The notes: generated by a model not told the origin, from the sequence alone. A DNA stretch of 64,000 bases from Parasphaerochaeta coccoides DSM 17374 (GCF_000208385.1 NC_015436.1:1922001-1986000); one strand, 5' to 3'; counted from the stretch's first letter, positions 1 through 9,367 are shown. Translations and numbers: made by a program.

Positions 1-1
1 C

Positions 2-1477
2 CCCGACCTTGTGATCACTGACATCAGAATGCCCGGTCATGATGGACTAGAGCTTATCCAACGGGCACGGGAGATATCAAAGGATCTCGACTTTATCATA
101 ATCAGTGGATACCGATATTTTGAATATGCACAGACCGCCATCAAATACGGCGTCGGGGACTACCTGCTCAAACCAATAAAAAAACAGGAATTGATGGATA
201 CACTCTTGAAATTCCTGGCTCGCTATAAAGAAAGAACGGAAAAACAAGATCACGCACAAAAATTGAACCAGCACCTGGACGCCTATTACAGCAAACTGAG
301 GGAAGATCTTTTCAAGGATTGCATCTTGGGCGCCGAACCAGATTCATTTTCTTCCATGGAAGAAATCAATCAGGCATATCACTATGATTTCCGGCCGGGC
401 CTTTTCCAAGTATGCATTGTAAAGCTTGATATGCCACAGCAGGAATTTTTCCCTCAAGGCAAGGTTATCCTCAAAGAAAAAGTTGAACGGATACTGATGA
501 GTTTTTGCAAACCACTCTGCTCTGAGATAGAGTCCTATGCCATGGATTCTCGCTTCTATATATTGCTGAATTATGAACAGGACAAAAAGAACGCCATCCG
601 GAAAAGTCTGAAAACCATGCTGGATGAGCTTATCATCCACGAAAGCATCTTCCCATCTTCCCGTTTCTTCCTGGCAGTGGGACCCAGCTCCGAAGATTTT
701 GCCTCCATCCCCCGTTCAGCCCGCAGCGCCTGGAGTGTCTGCTGTCAGAGACTGGTGGCTACCGGAGGTTCTCAGCTTTATGAAGAAGTACCACCGTCAG
801 CCGGAGAAGATGATATACATGCGCTTTTGAAGATATGGAATGAAGGAATCAGCAAGGCTGTATCAATACTTTCACTTGAAGAAACACAAGCATGCATAGC
901 TTCGCTTATAGATACGCTTTCCTCAGAAAAATCTTTCTCCGGAGAAAATATTCTGGACTGCCTGCAACAGGCTTTCAGTAATTTCCTGATGCGCATGAAA
1001 ACCACCTATGTTTCCATAGAAGGTCTGGAATCCGCTGAAAGGAATTATGAGGAAGGCCAGGACATGTATTCCAGCGCCGCGGAACTCTATGCGTTTTTTT
1101 CAGAAAAAACACTGAAATTCCTGGAAGAAAATGCAGCCTTGATCAAGGAACAGGAATACAGACCTGTACGGCTTGCCAAGAAATATATAAGTGAACATTT
1201 CAATGACCCTATGATAAGCCTTAATTCCGTCAGTGATGCCATGGGATTCAATTCCAGTTATTTCAGCTCTCTTTTTAAAAAAGAAAGCGGCATGGGATTC
1301 CTGGAGTATCTTTCGGATGTGCGGATGACTCACGCAAAATATCTGTTGAAAACTACGACATTACCGATAGCGGATATCTGTAAGAAAGCAGGATATACGG
1401 ATACAAAATATTTTACACAGGCATTTCAAAAAAATACGGGAATACGACCAAAAGACTACAGGAAACTTTATTCATGA
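2..1477 (+). CDS. YesN-type response regulator with AraC output domain (5' end outside window)
   Basis: The reading frame is open to the left edge, so the true start lies outside the window. The first visible residues, PDLVITDIRMPG, hold the aspartate that receives the phosphate in receiver domains; the usual Lys follows in YLLKPIKK. The middle about 250 residues resemble the poorly conserved linker of YesN proteins. The last about 100 residues are an AraC-type double helix-turn-helix (start RLAKKYISEHFNDPMISL, end GIRPKDYRKLYS). The family acts as cytoplasmic DNA-binding regulator of sugar uptake genes, paired with a YesM kinase. Its stop overlaps the kinase start (ATGA), so the two are translated together. 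It probably controls the sugar ABC transporter further along the same strand. The ligand is unknown. Confidence 0.93.
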   Translation, partial: PDLVITDIRMPGHDGLELIQRAREISKDLDFIIISGYRYFEYAQTAIKYGVGDYLLKPIKKQELMDTLLKFLARYKERTEKQDHAQKLNQHLDAYYSKLREDLFKDCILGAEPDSFSSMEEINQAYHYDFRPGLFQVCIVKLDMPQQEFFPQGKVILKEKVERILMSFCKPLCSEIESYAMDSRFYILLNYEQDKKNAIRKSLKTMLDELIIHESIFPSSRFFLAVGPSSEDFASIPRSARSAWSVCCQRLVATGGSQLYEEVPPSAGEDDIHALLKIWNEGISKAVSILSLEETQACIASLIDTLSSEKSFSGENILDCLQQAFSNFLMRMKTTYVSIEGLESAERNYEEGQDMYSSAAELYAFFSEKTLKFLEENAALIKEQEYRPVRLAKKYISEHFNDPMISLNSVSDAMGFNSSYFSSLFKKESGMGFLEYLSDVRMTHAKYLLKTTTLPIADICKKAGYTDTKYFTQAFQKNTGIRPKDYRKLYS

Positions 1478-2526
1478 GGAAAAAAACCAAAGCAGAGGGA
1501 AAAGATATCATTCTGTCCGCCAGAGTCTTTTCTTTCCTCTGCATCCTCGCGGCACAGATTATTTTCTGTGTCATTATTTTTCTTTTCATGAGTACACATA
1601 TCACTACAGAAGTGCTTTCCTCCCTCGGCATCCTCATGATTGTTCTCCTCGCCTTGGTTTCCGTATTTTTTTGGAACCTGGTCATCCGTCCTTACCGGCA
1701 GACAGAAAAGCTTTTGAAGCATTTTGGCATCGGATACAGCATTGAAGATATCTACCAGCTTGGCTATTCCTACAGCCCTGCGATGGGCGCGGCTTTGGAA
1801 CATGCCCAATCATTGCTCGACACGGACAAAATTCTCAATGCCAGTAAACAGCAGGCTCAGTTCCTTGCTCTCCAGAACCAGATAAACCCCCATTTCCTTT
1901 ACAACACACTGGAGGGAATCCGTGGGGAAGCCTTGGCATCGGGTTTGGATACTGTCGCGAATATGGCTGAAGCTTTATCCACCTATTTTCGCTACACAAT
2001 CAGCAATGTGGAAAATCTCGCGACTCTTGAAGACGAGCTGAACAACATTGAAAACTATTTCACCATCCAACGCTACCGTTTTGGCCCCCGTATGAACCTT
2101 GAGATTTGCTGGGATGAGGATGACAGGGCGGAACTCTTGAAATACCGTCTTCCCAAGCTGACACTCCAGCCGATTGTCGAGAATGCAATAGTTCACGGCC
2201 TGGAGTGCAAGGTCGGCAAAGGCACTGTCCACATCCGCATAGAAGTAACACAGAGCCGTCTGCTCATTACCATAAGTGATGATGGCGTTGGCATGAACTC
2301 TCTGCGGCTGGAAGAACTGAATACTTCGCTGACATCCCGTTCCTTTGATTATATCAAGCCTGAAAAAAGCCACCGCAGCGGTATAGCCATTGTCAATGTG
2401 AATAACCGTCTGAAACTTCTTTTTGGCGAAGAATACGGCATCTCCGTCTCAAGCACAGCAGATGTCGGGACAGATGTCGTCATATCGCTCCCAAAACTCC
2501 AGGAAAATGACGGCGGTGTCTTATGA
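1474..2526 (+). CDS. YesM/LytS-type sensor histidine kinase with minimal sensor region
   Basis: 350 residues. Two membrane segments (about 18-38 and 49-68) are separated by only about ten residues, so there is practically no extracellular sensor domain, unlike classical YesM kinases, which carry a large one. The His_kinase domain has the motif QINPHFLYNTLEGIR with the phosphorylated His at about 140. The ATPase domain follows: N-box PIVENAIVHG, G-box DDGVGM, and the GIAIVNVNNRLKLLFG region. The enzyme should phosphorylate the regulator encoded just upstream. It overlaps both neighbours by ATGA. Because it lacks a sensor, it probably reads the state of another membrane protein, as intramembrane-sensing kinases do; the degenerate ABC protein encoded next is the obvious candidate partner (inference). 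Confidence 0.93.
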   Translation: MRKKTKAEGKDIILSARVFSFLCILAAQIIFCVIIFLFMSTHITTEVLSSLGILMIVLLALVSVFFWNLVIRPYRQTEKLLKHFGIGYSIEDIYQLGYSYSPAMGAALEHAQSLLDTDKILNASKQQAQFLALQNQINPHFLYNTLEGIRGEALASGLDTVANMAEALSTYFRYTISNVENLATLEDELNNIENYFTIQRYRFGPRMNLEICWDEDDRAELLKYRLPKLTLQPIVENAIVHGLECKVGKGTVHIRIEVTQSRLLITISDDGVGMNSLRLEELNTSLTSRSFDYIKPEKSHRSGIAIVNVNNRLKLLFGEEYGISVSSTADVGTDVVISLPKLQENDGGVL

Positions 2527-4004
2527 AGCAGGAAATCCTTGCGTTGGACAGAGTGACGATATTCCATGAAGATACCCCCGTCCTGAATAACGTCAGCCTC
2601 CATATCTTCGCCGGAGAAATCACAGGACTCTTATGCGTGAACTCCCAAGGAGTTGATGAGTTTCTTGATTTGATATCTTTCAATACTCCTATTCACTATG
2701 GATATGTATATTTCATGGGGGAAATAGTACATTCATACCGTCGTTCGTTATCTCAACGCAATCCAGTTTCAATTATTGAGAAGCAAAGCCGTCTGGTTGA
2801 TGATTTGACAGTCGCGGATAATATCTTTGTATTGAGAAAAAATTTTCATTCCTATGTCCTGAACAAAAACATGATGGAAGGACAGCTAGAGCCATATCTC
2901 AAGGATCTTGAGTCAATGGGTGTACGTATCCCCGTTTCTGCTGTGGTAAGCTCCCTGTCTCTCCTGCAACGGTGGGCGCTTGAACTTTTAAAAGCCGTAG
3001 TATCCGGAGTCAAACTTGTCGTGATAAGGGATATAACCAATTACGTGAATACCATCGATCTTCACAAAATCCATGCGCTGATGAAACATTACGCGGCACA
3101 GGGCATGGCATTCATCTATATGTGCAACCACCATCAGGAGATTTTCAGCATTTCCGACAAAACGGCGGTGATGCTTGATGGCACTATTCAGAAAATCCTC
3201 ATGAAAGACCAAATGAATGAAGATGTCATGACCCATTTTTCCCAGTCTTTCAGAACTGCGGTGAATGATTCCCACCGTAAGTTTGTTGCGGTGGATGCCG
3301 CTGAGCATCAGGACAGCCTCATCTGCCGGGATCTGTACAGCGGGAATCTGAAAAATATCAGTTTCACCATGCGTGCGGGGGAATGTGTCGTATTCATGGA
3401 TATTGATGGTACGGCTGTCGAAACTTTCATGGGATTGTGCAGAGGTACTTTGAAAAGCGAATCAGGGACTTTGACTATTGCGGGCAAAGAACCGTCTCCG
3501 TATGACAGGAATACAGCGATCATTCAGGAACGACCGACGAAAAACATGATATTTCCCGATATGAGTTACATTGACAATCTTTGTTTCCTTGTGGACAACA
3601 AGGTACCGAGGTTCTGGAGCAACCCTCATGTCAAGGAAAGCATTATCAAGGAATACCTGCCATTGATAGGCCCGACTATTTTTGCTCCTTCCCTGCATGG
3701 ACTACCGGAGAAAGCCTTGTACGATCTCGTATACTGCCGTACTCTCCTGCAATCGCCCGAACTTGTTGTCTGCATGCAACCTTTTTTCGGCGTTGACATG
3801 TACCAACGGGTACGCATCATTGAATTTCTGGATACATACCGTCGCAAGGGTATTTCCGTCCTGATCCTTGCTCTCAGTCTCTCTGATTCCCTTGAGGTTG
3901 CGGACAGACTTCTCATCATACAGAATGGATCCATTGTAGAAAGTTACGACAGGAAAGATTTTTCTTCCGTGAAGCTCATCAGCGGCTCCCGCCCTACTCT
4001 GTAG
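2523..4004 (+). CDS. Degenerate double ABC-ATPase homologue without catalytic motifs, coupled to the two-component system
   Basis: 493 residues with the length and two-domain layout of RbsA/MglA sugar ATPases, but all nucleotide motifs are lost. At the first Walker A position it reads GLLCVNSQGVDEF where the neighbour at 4159-5670 has GLLGENGAGKST-like sequence, so the lysine is missing. The signature region is VSSLSLLQRW instead of LSGGQ, and Walker B is LVVIRDIT with no catalytic Glu. In the second half, Walker A is MDIDGTAVETF, the signature LHGLPEKALYDLV, and Walker B VVCMQPFFGVD. Secondary-structure landmarks are otherwise kept and the frame is intact over 1.5 kb, so it looks selected, not decaying. 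The start overlaps the kinase stop (ATGA). I infer a non-hydrolysing regulatory subunit that links a transporter to the kinase; whether it binds nucleotide at all is unknown. Confidence 0.85.
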   Translation: MKQEILALDRVTIFHEDTPVLNNVSLHIFAGEITGLLCVNSQGVDEFLDLISFNTPIHYGYVYFMGEIVHSYRRSLSQRNPVSIIEKQSRLVDDLTVADNIFVLRKNFHSYVLNKNMMEGQLEPYLKDLESMGVRIPVSAVVSSLSLLQRWALELLKAVVSGVKLVVIRDITNYVNTIDLHKIHALMKHYAAQGMAFIYMCNHHQEIFSISDKTAVMLDGTIQKILMKDQMNEDVMTHFSQSFRTAVNDSHRKFVAVDAAEHQDSLICRDLYSGNLKNISFTMRAGECVVFMDIDGTAVETFMGLCRGTLKSESGTLTIAGKEPSPYDRNTAIIQERPTKNMIFPDMSYIDNLCFLVDNKVPRFWSNPHVKESIIKEYLPLIGPTIFAPSLHGLPEKALYDLVYCRTLLQSPELVVCMQPFFGVDMYQRVRIIEFLDTYRRKGISVLILALSLSDSLEVADRLLIIQNGSIVESYDRKDFSSVKLISGSRPTL

Positions 4005-4158
4005 TTCTTCCCGAATTTCCCGGACAAAGTCCCTGGCAGAAACCTTGGCAAAGGCGAAATCCAAAAAATACCCACCTTCATACAAAGTCTCCACCCTTTA
4101 CAACCCCAGGTTTGCATCGTGTACTTGAGACATACAGGGGTTACAGAAAGGGGCACGT

Positions 4159-5670
4159 ATGGCTGAATACATTGTTGAAATGAAGCACATCACAAAAAAA
4201 TTCCCCGGTGTCATTGCCCTGGATGATGTATCTTTCGGCTTGAAAAGCGGAGAAGTCCTGGCATTGTTGGGAGAAAACGGGGCAGGAAAATCAACGCTGA
4301 TGAAAATTCTCAGCGGTGTATACCTACGTGATGAAGGTTTTATTTCACTTTTTGGGGAAAATATCGGCGACTTGAACCCGCGGCTTGCCCAGAAGCATGG
4401 CGTCGCCATGATTCATCAAGAACTAAATATGTGTTCGCATCTGACAGTGACTGAAAATCTTTTTCTTGGCCGGGAACTTATCTCAGGAAAAGGCACCCTT
4501 GACAACAAGGCAATGAGACATCAGGCGCAGGAAGTCCTGGCTCGGCTCAATATTGATGATATCACGCCCGACACTATTGTCGGTAAATTGGCGGTATCCA
4601 AGCAACAGATGGTGGAAATTGCTAAAGCTCTCCTATCAGATGCGCGGGTACTCATCATGGACGAACCGACAAGTGCCCTGACAAGCAAAGAAATAACAGA
4701 TTTGTTCTCCATCATTCATAAGCTCCGTTCCGAAGGCCGGGGCATAGTCTATATCTCGCATAGGCTGGAGGAACTGCAACATATTGTTGATAGGGTCATC
4801 ATCATGCGGGATGGGAAAACCATCACGACAAGAAACTTCAAAGATATCAGCATGGATGAAATCATTTCATTCATGGTCGGGCGAGAAATAACAGAGAAAT
4901 TTCCCACCGTCCAAAGCCCTATTGGAAAAAAGATTTTTGAAGTCAAGAATCTTTGTGCCGGTCGTGCTGTCCGTGATATAAGTTTTTCCTTGAATCAGGG
5001 TGAGATTGTGGGTATCGCCGGACTCATGGGAGCTGGCAGAACGGAAACAACACGGGCAATTTTCGGCGTCGATCCTAAAGACTCTGGTTCTATTTTCATT
5101 GATGGCGCGGAAGTGGTCATCACGAAGCCGGAGGACGCCATAAGCCAGGGAATCGTCCTTGTCCCGGAAGATCGAAAGAAGGATGGTCTCTGCACAAAAC
5201 TTTCAATCAAGGAAAATATTGCCCTACCCAATCTTGATATTCTCGGAAGCAGGTTTCTGGGTGTGATCAATCGGAAATCAGAACGAGACATGGTGGATAA
5301 AGCCGTAGAAAATCTATCTATCAAACTGACGGACATAGAATCAAACGCCGCTAACCTGTCCGGTGGAAATCAACAGAAAGTTGTCGTAGGGAAATGGCTG
5401 GCCCGTGACTCGCGCGTGGTCATGTTTGATGAACCGACACGGGGAATCGATGTTGCGGCAAAAGTGGAAATCTATCATTTGATGAACCAGTTGAAACAGC
5501 AGGGAATCGGAGTCCTGTTCGTTTCTTCCGAAATGCAGGAGATCATTGGGATTTCTGACAGAATACTCGTCATGTGTGATGGAAAACTGACCGGGGAATT
5601 ATCCTCCCAGGAAGCTACGCAGGAAAAAATCCTTGAACTCGCCACGCATTTTGAGAAGAAACTGACATGA
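4159..5670 (+). CDS. Sugar ABC transporter ATP-binding protein (RbsA/MglA type)
   Basis: 503 residues, the normal length for double-domain sugar ATPases. The first domain is canonical: Walker A GENGAGKST, Walker B VLIMDEPTSALTS, H-loop YISHRLEEL. The second domain has AGLMGAGRTE at Walker A, LSGGNQQKVVVGKWLA as signature and FDEPTRGIDV, the usual asymmetric pattern of this family. It powers import of a sugar through the permease encoded next, whose start overlaps its stop by ATGA. A gap of 154 bp separates it from the pseudo-ATPase, and a GAAAGGGG ribosome site precedes the start. The substrate cannot be told from sequence; ribose, galactose, xylose-type and other monosaccharides are all carried by this family. 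Confidence 0.95.
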   Translation: MAEYIVEMKHITKKFPGVIALDDVSFGLKSGEVLALLGENGAGKSTLMKILSGVYLRDEGFISLFGENIGDLNPRLAQKHGVAMIHQELNMCSHLTVTENLFLGRELISGKGTLDNKAMRHQAQEVLARLNIDDITPDTIVGKLAVSKQQMVEIAKALLSDARVLIMDEPTSALTSKEITDLFSIIHKLRSEGRGIVYISHRLEELQHIVDRVIIMRDGKTITTRNFKDISMDEIISFMVGREITEKFPTVQSPIGKKIFEVKNLCAGRAVRDISFSLNQGEIVGIAGLMGAGRTETTRAIFGVDPKDSGSIFIDGAEVVITKPEDAISQGIVLVPEDRKKDGLCTKLSIKENIALPNLDILGSRFLGVINRKSERDMVDKAVENLSIKLTDIESNAANLSGGNQQKVVVGKWLARDSRVVMFDEPTRGIDVAAKVEIYHLMNQLKQQGIGVLFVSSEMQEIIGISDRILVMCDGKLTGELSSQEATQEKILELATHFEKKLT

Positions 5671-6713
5671 GCAAGCAGGAGACAAGAAAAATGACTCAAG
5701 GACAAGAAAACAGCAGACCTTTGAAAAGAATACTCGCCATCCGTGGCATGGGGCAGGTCATCACAGTTTCAGCGGGGCTGATCATTTTGCTGATTGTATT
5801 CGGGATTCTCAATCCTACCTTTTTCTCAAGCAGGAATATCGGAAACCTTCTGCGTCAGATAGCACCCATCCTGCTGATCGGCATAGGACAATCCTATGTG
5901 CTGATAACAGGTAACATCGACCTGTCCATAGGATCTGTGGTGGGGATGTCCTGCATGATAAGCGCCACTCTGATGACAAAAGGAATGAATCCCTGGTTTG
6001 CCGTCGGACTGACTCTCATCGCCTGTCTTCTCGTAGGGGCATCGAACGGTATGCTTGTCTCATTCTGCAAGCTCCCGCCATTCATTGCCACGCTTGGTAC
6101 CATGACCATTGCACGTGGCATAGCACAGATTGCCAATAACAATTATAACACTGATTCCATCGGCGAAGCTGCGCGTGGTTTCAGGAATTTCTTCTACTAT
6201 GGAAGAACCTTGGGACTGTACAACACCATATGGATAACCGTCGTCTTGTGGCTGATATTTAACTTCGTTCTGAGCCGGACGCGCACAGGCCGCCATACCT
6301 ATGCCGTAGGTTCCAACATTGAGGCAGCCCGTCTCAGCGGTGTCAATGTCCTTGTCACGACCACAAAGGCATATGTAATCAGCGCTTTTCTCGCAGGAGT
6401 TGTCGGACTGGTCATAACAGCGACAAGCGGAATGGGTTCCATGGATGCAGGAAATTCATACGAGATGTATGCAGTCGCGGCATCGGTCATCGGCGGAGTT
6501 TCCACCCTTGGAGGACAGGGAATACTGCTTGGGACAGTCATAGGAGCTTCCATCTGGGGTGTCCTTCAGAATGGGCTTCAGTTTGCGGGGGCTCCTGTAG
6601 CTATCAGGAATATTGTCATTGGGATCATCGTTGTTGTAAGTGTATTGCTTGATGTAATTGTCAGAAGCGGCAATCTCAAGCGGCACAAAGGCAAGAAAGA
6701 ACTTCCTGCCTGA
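5667..6713 (+). CDS. Sugar ABC transporter permease (RbsC type)
   Basis: 348 residues with a cytoplasmic N-terminus of about 25 residues and roughly eight to ten hydrophobic segments. Family landmarks are present: GNIDLSIGSVVGMS near residue 85, PPFIATLGTMTIARG, and the cytoplasmic coupling loop YAVGSNIEAARLSGVN, followed by GGVSTLGGQGILLGTVIGA. It forms the membrane channel for the sugar delivered by the binding protein encoded 48 bp downstream and is driven by the ATPase upstream, with which it overlaps by four bases. One permease gene only, so a homodimeric channel is expected. Confidence 0.95.
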   Translation: MSKQETRKMTQGQENSRPLKRILAIRGMGQVITVSAGLIILLIVFGILNPTFFSSRNIGNLLRQIAPILLIGIGQSYVLITGNIDLSIGSVVGMSCMISATLMTKGMNPWFAVGLTLIACLLVGASNGMLVSFCKLPPFIATLGTMTIARGIAQIANNNYNTDSIGEAARGFRNFFYYGRTLGLYNTIWITVVLWLIFNFVLSRTRTGRHTYAVGSNIEAARLSGVNVLVTTTKAYVISAFLAGVVGLVITATSGMGSMDAGNSYEMYAVAASVIGGVSTLGGQGILLGTVIGASIWGVLQNGLQFAGAPVAIRNIVIGIIVVVSVLLDVIVRSGNLKRHKGKKELPA

Positions 6714-6761
6714 TCAATCAGAACCTGACGTGGGGGGAAAACCACGAAAGAGGAGGACTTA

Positions 6762-7688
6762 ATGAAAAAAAGTCGTTTGTTCATCGTAACGCTGTTTGTC
6801 TGTGTCATTGCCGCAAGCATGGTGTTTGCCGCAGGATCAAAGGAATCCGGAAGCAGCAAACATAAGGTTTATCTGATCACCATGGATCAGATGGATCAAC
6901 ACTGGGTCACCGTTGACAAGGGAGCTCAGAAAGCGGCCACCGAGCTGGGCAATGTGGATTACAAATGGCTGGCTCCGGACGTGAAGGATGATGCCAAGCA
7001 GATTGAAATGATCAACAACGCTATTGCTGGCGGCGCACAGGCAATTCTTCTTGCCGCTAACGGACCGACAGCCGTTACCGCAGTCCTTGAAGAAGCGAAC
7101 AGAGCTGGCATCAAGATAATCTATGTAGACTCTGCCGCTGATTTCCCTGGACTCCAGACTCTGGCTACAGACAATAAAGCCGCCGGTACGACCGCAGGCA
7201 AGGCTCTTATTGCCGAACTCCAGAAAAATGGTGTTGCCACAGGTTCCATCGGTATTGTGAACGTCAATGCGGCGACGGCTTCTACGGTAGCGCGTGAGGC
7301 AGGCTTCCGCGAGGCTTTTGCCGGTACTGGCTATACTATTCTTGAAACACAGTATGGTGATGGTGATCCCGCACGCTCAAAGGATATTGCGGCAAACTAC
7401 ATCACACAGGGTGTCGTCGGAATTTTCGGAGCTAATGAAGGTTCTACCGTTGGAACCGGAAATGCAATCCAGGAAGCCAGAAAAGCTGTCGTTGGTGTTG
7501 GTTTTGACAAATCTGACATGATCCTCAGCCTTATCAGGAACGGGCATCTGCTTGCGACAATGGCTCAGAATCCTGACGTCATGGGTTATGAAGGGATGAA
7601 ATCCGCCGTCAAAGCCTTGAATGGCGAAACCATTTCTCCCAGCTATTTTGACACGGGAGTCACCGTCCTTACAAAATCCAATATCTAA
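6762..7688 (+). CDS. Periplasmic sugar-binding protein (RbsB type)
   Basis: 308 residues. The signal peptide ends around SMVFA, followed by AGSKESGSS; no lipobox cysteine is seen, so it should be free in the periplasm. The mature protein is a periplasmic-binding-protein-like domain 4: VYLITMDQMDQHWVTVDKGAQ at the start, AIAGGAQAILLAANGP, VVGVGFDKSDMILSLIRNG and a C-terminal hinge region VMGYEGMKSAVKAL. A strong GAGGAGGA ribosome site lies just ahead. Placing the binding protein last, after ATPase and permease, differs from the usual first position. A clear hairpin terminator follows at 7714, so this closes the operon that began with the two-component genes. The sugar is unknown. Confidence 0.95.
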   Translation: MKKSRLFIVTLFVCVIAASMVFAAGSKESGSSKHKVYLITMDQMDQHWVTVDKGAQKAATELGNVDYKWLAPDVKDDAKQIEMINNAIAGGAQAILLAANGPTAVTAVLEEANRAGIKIIYVDSAADFPGLQTLATDNKAAGTTAGKALIAELQKNGVATGSIGIVNVNAATASTVAREAGFREAFAGTGYTILETQYGDGDPARSKDIAANYITQGVVGIFGANEGSTVGTGNAIQEARKAVVGVGFDKSDMILSLIRNGHLLATMAQNPDVMGYEGMKSAVKALNGETISPSYFDTGVTVLTKSNI

Positions 7689-7713
7689 CCTGGAACTTCA
7701 TGTAAGAACAAGC

Positions 7714-7755
7714 GGGCGTTGCAAAAGTGAAAACTTGGGCAACGTCCTTTGCTTG
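7714..7755 (+). terminator. Hairpin terminator after the first sugar ABC operon
   Basis: GGGCGTTGC (7714-7722) pairs with GCAACGTCC (7739-7747) with one G-U pair; inside, AAGT and ACTT add to the stem. It is followed by TTTGCTTG. It lies 25 bp after the binding-protein stop. Confidence 0.7.
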
Positions 7756-7836
7756 TATGCGGTGTATACGGTGTTGACGATTCCCCCCCAGCCGGTATGA
7801 TGGTTGCATGGCCAGTGATGCCACAGGAAGGTAAGA

Positions 7837-8574
7837 ATGCCAAAGGCAAGAAAGGAATCTGACATGGTTTTTAATCCCGGAGAACCTATACATCATTCCT
7901 CCCGGACATTGCATCTCCTCGGTGACTCGACATGCTCCATCAAGGAATCACGCTATAGGCCGGAAACTGGCTGGGGAGAAGAATTTTCTCCGTTCCTGGC
8001 TCCAGGGTGGTCGCTCGCCAATTGGGCGGTCAACGGTCTCAGCACCCGGTCGGTACTCTCATCCGGTGTATTCGACAAAACCCTTGACTCCCTTGCGGCA
8101 GGTGACTGGGTCATTGTCCAATTCGGACACAACGAACCCAAGCCAGACGAAGAACGTCATACCGACCCATGGACATCTTTCACGGAAAACCTTAAACTTA
8201 TTGTGACTCGGATACGGGAAAACGGCGGCAATCCCCTTTTCCTGTCCTCCATTGCCCGCCGACAGTTCATCGACGGTAAGGCGCAACATACCCATGGGGA
8301 CTATCCGCAAGCCATGAAACAAGTTGCTTTGAAACTTGATATCCCCTATATCGACATAAACCACGTCACCATGGATATTCTGGATGCCATGGGAGAAGAA
8401 ACAAGCAAGGATATCTTCCTCCACCTGAAACCGGAAGAATCGCCCAACTACCCCAAAGGATGCGCGGATGACACGCACCTATGCTCATGGGGAGCGCTGT
8501 TCATAGCCCGGATTATCTATGAACAGGTGGCAAGCCGCTTTTGCGACCTGCCTTTCCTCGGTTCAACCATCTGA
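7837..8574 (+). CDS. SGNH/GDSL hydrolase, rhamnogalacturonan acetylesterase-like
   Basis: 245 residues without a signal peptide, so it acts in the cytoplasm. The catalytic blocks of the SGNH family are all seen: GDST (Ser at about 31), an Asn in the WAVNGLSTRS block, GHNE (97-100), and DDTHL (211-215) with the Asp/His pair. The order and the GDST/GHNE pairing fit the RGAE branch (carbohydrate esterase family 12), which removes acetyl groups from pectin fragments. AGGAAGG precedes the first ATG; a second in-frame ATG at 7864 is possible. A role in deacetylating imported oligosaccharides fits the nearby sugar uptake genes and the rhamnose locus in this window, but the substrate is not proven. 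Confidence 0.85.
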   Translation: MPKARKESDMVFNPGEPIHHSSRTLHLLGDSTCSIKESRYRPETGWGEEFSPFLAPGWSLANWAVNGLSTRSVLSSGVFDKTLDSLAAGDWVIVQFGHNEPKPDEERHTDPWTSFTENLKLIVTRIRENGGNPLFLSSIARRQFIDGKAQHTHGDYPQAMKQVALKLDIPYIDINHVTMDILDAMGEETSKDIFLHLKPEESPNYPKGCADDTHLCSWGALFIARIIYEQVASRFCDLPFLGSTI

Positions 8575-8657
8575 CAGTCAAGGGTGTTGGTTTGTCACGG
8601 AAAGATTTTTCATCTATGATGAAAATATATAACAAACAGTTTAACCCAGGAGAAAGC

Positions 8658-9284
8658 ATGAGTCGTCTGTACTTCATTCGTCACGCCCAGAGCGAAGCAA
8701 ATCGCCAGAAAATCATGGGTAGCCGTCTACCCGTTTCCTTGTCCGAGGAAGGCAAAGCTGACGCTGTCTTGATAGCCAGCAGATTAAAGCCAATGGTGGA
8801 AATCCAGCGGATCATTTCCTCCCCGCTTCCCCGTACGCTCCAGACAGCCCGGCCTTTCAGTGCGGCATACGGCCTGCCTGTCGAACCAGACGAGAGGATC
8901 ATAGAACAAGATGTCGGGATTTTTTCCGGCATGAGCTATGACCTTCTCAAGACATTCCCGTCCTATGAACCAGATACCATGGCCCGATGGGACTGGCTGC
9001 CTCAAGGAGGCGGGGAATCCTACAGGATGATAGCAGAACGGGTTTCCTTATTCCTCAAGGATCTTGAAAAAGAAGATATGGACAGGAATATCCTGGTCGT
9101 GTCCCATTCAATCACCTTAAGAATCATGCGGGCTGTCCTGGAAAATACCCTGCCCACCTATCCACGTCGTTTCCCGAAAAATGGTGAGATATGGCTGACA
9201 GAGTTCACTTCCTTAGGAAAGGTCCATGAGGTGGAATCCCTCTTTCTTGGCACGGGAAACGCCATGAGACGGGACGCCGAATAA
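8658..9284 (+). CDS. Histidine phosphatase (phosphoglycerate mutase-like) family protein
   Basis: 208 residues. The catalytic motif YFIRHAQSEAN is at residues 5-15, the second Arg is in SSPLPRTLQTARP, the acid lies in the IIEQDVGIFSGM stretch and the second His is in VVSHSITLRIM. This is the cofactor-independent-of-metal histidine phosphatase fold (GpmB/CobC-like), in which the first His carries the phosphate. The start at 8658 is chosen because CAGGAGAA lies just ahead and the motif sits at the N-terminus; a longer frame begins at 8541 but adds only non-family sequence. Substrate unknown: small sugar phosphates, phosphoserine or alpha-ribazole phosphate are possible in this family. Confidence 0.88.
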   Translation: MSRLYFIRHAQSEANRQKIMGSRLPVSLSEEGKADAVLIASRLKPMVEIQRIISSPLPRTLQTARPFSAAYGLPVEPDERIIEQDVGIFSGMSYDLLKTFPSYEPDTMARWDWLPQGGGESYRMIAERVSLFLKDLEKEDMDRNILVVSHSITLRIMRAVLENTLPTYPRRFPKNGEIWLTEFTSLGKVHEVESLFLGTGNAMRRDAE

Positions 9285-9367
9285 CTTCATTCCCGTTGTG
9301 TCATGTCCTGCATGTCCGCGCCACCGGTAACATCCATGGGAAAAAGTACCAGAAAGAGGCTGGGCAT

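Noticed and set aside
2523-4004. Pseudogene call for the degenerate ABC-ATPase
   Set aside because: There is no stop or frameshift over 493 codons, the gene overlaps its neighbour by ATGA, and losses are confined to nucleotide-binding motifs in both halves, which fits a kept non-enzymatic role.
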